A stretch of 64,000 nt of DNA from NCBI GenBank assembly GCA_963921335.3, contig CAWUFC020000002.1, positions 1,364,001-1,428,000 on the forward strand. Reading direction: 5' to 3'. This DNA comes from CAWUFC02 sp963921335. Lineage in GTDB: Bacteria; Pseudomonadota; Gammaproteobacteria; Pseudomonadales; Halieaceae. Shown piece after piece: positions 61,493 through 64,000 of this stretch (position 1 is the stretch's first letter; each line of letters begins with the position of its first letter). The notes beneath the pieces were generated by a model. It searched no databases. It saw only the letters and a program-made list of their open reading frames with translations, and was not told the origin of the DNA. The translations under genes were made by a program, and so were the position numbers.

Positions 61493-63775
61493 ATGAAAAA
61501 ACCACTCTTTTCGATTAACCCACTTTGCCTGGCAGTTGCGGTTGCCGCTGCACCGGCACTGGCCCAGGAGGATCGCCTGGTGTTTGAGGAAGTCCTCGTC
61601 ACCGCGGAAAAACGCAGTGAAAGCCTGCAGGATCTGTCTCAGGCGGTGACTGCACTGACCGCGGAAGATCTTGAGAACCGCGAGCTGACCAGCTTTGTCG
61701 ATTTGAGTGCTGTAGCACCCGGTGTGAACATCGCCAAGAACGAAGGTTTTAAGACCGTCATCACGATTCGCGGAATCGGCAACGAGGCGAACCAAAACGC
61801 CATTGCCAACCCGTCAGTGTCCTATCACCTTGACGGCATCTATGTCGCTTCACCCTTCGCCCTGCAGACCGACTTCCTGGACCTGGAGCGAATCGAAGTA
61901 CTGCGGGGGCCGCAAGGTACCCTGTTCGGCCAGAACTCGACCGGAGGTGCCATCAACGTAATCACCAAGGCCCCCACCACCGATGAGTTTTACGGTACTG
62001 CCGACCTGACACTCGGCAACTACGACCTGGTTCGCGCCCGCGCCGCTCTGAACATTCCAATGGGTGACAAAGTAGCAGCGCGTATCTCTTTGCAGAGCAA
62101 TGAGCACGATGGCTTTACCGACAATATCATCAACGGTCAGGATCTGGATGATTCCGATCGCATCTCAGCGCGTGCACGCCTTTTAATCGAAGCGACAGAT
62201 ACCTTTAGTATTAACCTGACGGCTCAGTACTTCGACGAAGACGTGAACGGTCAGGCCCAGAAGGGCCTGCTCGATCCCACACCTGACGCGCGTGAACTCG
62301 CCCAGGATTCACTGTCGAGCTATGAACTGGAGTCACAGCTGTACTCAATGGTGCTGGAATGGAATCTTCCCAGCTTCACGATCAAGTCTCTGACCAGCTA
62401 CCAGGATGACGATATCGCCATTCTGCGGGACAACGACCGTAATGACCTGGCCAGCCTGCCTCCATTCGCGCAGTTGCCTAGCTATTTTGACCCGGAGACC
62501 AACCGCCAGAAGACCACGACTCAGGAATTCAACCTGATTTCGGCTGAACCCGCGTTCGGAAGGCTGGACTGGGTAGCAGGTATTTTCTACCTCGATACCG
62601 AAGTCGACATCAGCATTCTTGAACGCCTGGATTTTGGTTTTGACGGCGTCTTTGATCCCTTTACGCCTGAACAGATTATTAATTTCGAACCGGTAGATGC
62701 CGGCTTTATTTCTGATTCAAAGCCCGAACGTGAATCTCTGTCCATCTACGGGCAGGGCACATTCAGCTTCACAGACACCTGGCGCCTGGTTGCCGGTCTT
62801 CGTTATAACGAGGACGAAGTTTATAGTGAAGTCACCAACTTCTACGGTCGCTCTGGTACGGAGATTCTCGAAATTGACAGCGAGAAGTGGACTGGCCGAC
62901 TGGCCCTGGAACACGACTTCAATGATTCCACCATGGGTTATATCTCCTATACCCGTGGTTTCAAACCCGGTGGCAGTAACCTGACCTTTGGCCGCGAAGA
63001 AGAGATCGCACCTATCGTGGTATTGCCGATCTTTGAAGAAGAGACCATTGACGCCTACGAAATTGGCTTGAAAACTGACCTGGCCGATGGCCGTGTTCGT
63101 CTGAATGGTGCCCTGTTCTACTACGATTACGAAAATCTGCAGTACCAGGCAACCGATCCTGAAGTGTTCGAGGGTGGCGTGGGTAATATCCCGGAATCGG
63201 AAATTTACGGAGCCGAGCTTGAGTTTGCTGCCTTCCTGACCGACACCCTGATATTCGACGCACGCATGGCGTGGCTGGAGACCGAGATCACCGCCTCTCA
63301 CCTGGCACTGGACAACGTAGAATCTGAAGCCGCTACCAACGAACTGCTGGCACAGGGTTTTGATCTCTTCAGCCCTGAAATCCAGCAGGCCCGCGCTGCA
63401 GAGATCAAGGACGTAAAAGGCAATGAACTGGCAAAAACCCCTGGTTTTACCGCCAACCTCGCACTGACCTACAACACCGACATCGGCTCCTGGGGTACGT
63501 TTGACGGTATTTTCTCATACACCTACCGGGGCGACTTCAAACACCGGATCTTCAACAATCCAGACACTGACGAGGTAGATGATTACAACACCTTCGACCT
63601 GGTGCTGCGCTTTGCGCCGAACGACGGTCCCTGGCGTATTGAACTCATCGGCAAGAACCTTAGCGATGAAGATGGCATCAACGCCCGCTTCACCGACGTG
63701 TTTGGTGTGGGCGCCACCGGTGATCAGTTGATTCCGCCGCGTCAATACATGGTTCGTGCCGGTATCGACTTCTAA
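61493..63775 (+). CDS. TonB-dependent outer-membrane receptor
   Basis: 760 residues from the ATG at 61493 (MKKPLFSINPLCLAVAVAAAPALA, a clear signal peptide, with AAGGGAA upstream); the longer frame to 61376 is not used. TonB-box-like VFEEVLVTAEK, plug domain with VITIRGIGNEANQ, LERIEVLRGPQGTLFGQNSTGGAINVITK, then a beta barrel ending QYMVRAGIDF. Imports a bulky or scarce substrate using TonB energy. Position after the purine operon and a sigma-54 promoter suggest a nitrogen-rich ligand (inference). Confidence 0.94.
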   Translation: MKKPLFSINPLCLAVAVAAAPALAQEDRLVFEEVLVTAEKRSESLQDLSQAVTALTAEDLENRELTSFVDLSAVAPGVNIAKNEGFKTVITIRGIGNEANQNAIANPSVSYHLDGIYVASPFALQTDFLDLERIEVLRGPQGTLFGQNSTGGAINVITKAPTTDEFYGTADLTLGNYDLVRARAALNIPMGDKVAARISLQSNEHDGFTDNIINGQDLDDSDRISARARLLIEATDTFSINLTAQYFDEDVNGQAQKGLLDPTPDARELAQDSLSSYELESQLYSMVLEWNLPSFTIKSLTSYQDDDIAILRDNDRNDLASLPPFAQLPSYFDPETNRQKTTTQEFNLISAEPAFGRLDWVAGIFYLDTEVDISILERLDFGFDGVFDPFTPEQIINFEPVDAGFISDSKPERESLSIYGQGTFSFTDTWRLVAGLRYNEDEVYSEVTNFYGRSGTEILEIDSEKWTGRLALEHDFNDSTMGYISYTRGFKPGGSNLTFGREEEIAPIVVLPIFEEETIDAYEIGLKTDLADGRVRLNGALFYYDYENLQYQATDPEVFEGGVGNIPESEIYGAELEFAAFLTDTLIFDARMAWLETEITASHLALDNVESEAATNELLAQGFDLFSPEIQQARAAEIKDVKGNELAKTPGFTANLALTYNTDIGSWGTFDGIFSYTYRGDFKHRIFNNPDTDEVDDYNTFDLVLRFAPNDGPWRIELIGKNLSDEDGINARFTDVFGVGATGDQLIPPRQYMVRAGIDF

Positions 63776-63797
63776 GTCGACACATTTATCGATATCT

Positions 63798-63821
63798 AAA
63801 GGGGGCTTCGGCCCCCTTTTT
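63798..63821. terminator. Bidirectional terminator after the TonB receptor
   Basis: AAAGGGGGC-TTCG-GCCCCCTTT with T runs on both strands; a stable tetraloop hairpin between convergent genes. Confidence 0.95.
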
Positions 63822-63840
63822 CGTGAGCGCCAATCGAGAG

Positions 63841-64000
63841 CTAGGTCACTTTTTGCGTGCTGAACAGCTTGAGCGAGTAGCGCAGAAGATTTCCCAGGGT
63901 GGGTGTACGATAGAACCCGCCTTGCCCACTCTGTGGAACGCTGGGCAATTCCGCTATAGGCGTGGCGAGTGTGTCGATCAACATATCTGAGCCCTGTCTT
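63841..64000 (-). CDS. Unidentified protein, C-terminal end only
   Basis: On the minus strand an open frame enters from the right edge and ends at a TAG at 63843-63841, giving about 52 residues (...SDMLIDTLATPIAELPSVP...LGNLLRYSLKLFSTQKVT). I do not recognise the family. The shared terminator and good codon use support a real gene. Confidence 0.55.
   Translation of the reverse strand, partial: RQGSDMLIDTLATPIAELPSVPQSGQGGFYRTPTLGNLLRYSLKLFSTQKVT

Overview
The window (about 57% GC by eye, dense, mostly Gram-negative style genes) looks like chromosomal DNA of a marine gammaproteobacterium, plausibly near the OM60/NOR5 (Halieaceae) group. The inference rests on TonB receptor, TorF porin, ComM, UbiK, Rep, FeoAB and Lol-type genes, two soluble P450s, many c-type cytochromes and a membrane urate hydroxylase. 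No plasmid, phage or CRISPR signature was seen.

Layout. 1-1000: end of a TorF-type porin on the minus strand with a sigma-54 promoter and two NtrC boxes. 1009-11160: ubiK, comM, a GDPD lipoprotein, a P450, a copper monooxygenase fused to redoxin and haem domains, an MMPL exporter, and rep carrying a frameshift. 11175-17598 (minus): feoAB, then an RND efflux pair in which both genes are broken by different lesions. 17629-23914: small redox and detoxification genes, a MetE-like protein, and a three-gene cytochrome operon (c4-type, MauG-like, beta-helix/cytochrome fusion) whose promoter spacer is a perfect 22-bp palindrome. 23994-29157 (minus): a five-gene Lol-like export operon (LolA-like carrier, two FtsX/MacB permeases, ATPase, outer-membrane barrel). 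29158-35345: an orphan terminator/possible sRNA, two perfect CRP boxes, a cardiolipin synthase, an RTX/Calx-beta protein, a second P450 and a serine hydrolase. 35568-37134: SulP transporter with a frameshift.

37169-44300 (minus) is a guanidine degradation operon: sigma-54 promoter with NtrC-like boxes, a guanidine-I (ykkC) riboswitch, two urea-carboxylase-associated proteins (carboxyguanidine deiminase subunits), a biotin-dependent guanidine/urea carboxylase and allophanate hydrolase. Immediately beyond it is the oddest locus: a promoter, two repeat units that each begin with the first 19 bases of tRNA-Arg(CCG) and are packed with 3-4 base loop hairpins, the intact tRNA-Arg(CCG), an IS481-family element lacking a target duplication, and the 3' part of a guanidino-modifying (pentein) enzyme.

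46908-50982 holds a UbiA prenyltransferase, an APH-like kinase and three phosphoribosyltransferases. 51002-61242 is one long purine catabolism operon (xdhABC, alc, uraD, uraH, allA, guaD, puuD, RutR-like TetR) taking guanine to ureidoglycolate and glyoxylate. Its promoter carries an inverted repeat with RutR half-site geometry; allantoinase is missing. A TonB-dependent receptor with its own sigma-54 promoter follows.

Taken together, much of the right half is nitrogen scavenging (purines, ureides, urea, guanidine), with nitrogen-limitation promoters in front of the porin, the guanidine operon and the TonB receptor. Four otherwise conserved genes (rep, RND pump, its fusion protein, SulP) carry frame or stop lesions; two lie in homopolymers and could be sequencing errors, two do not look like that.
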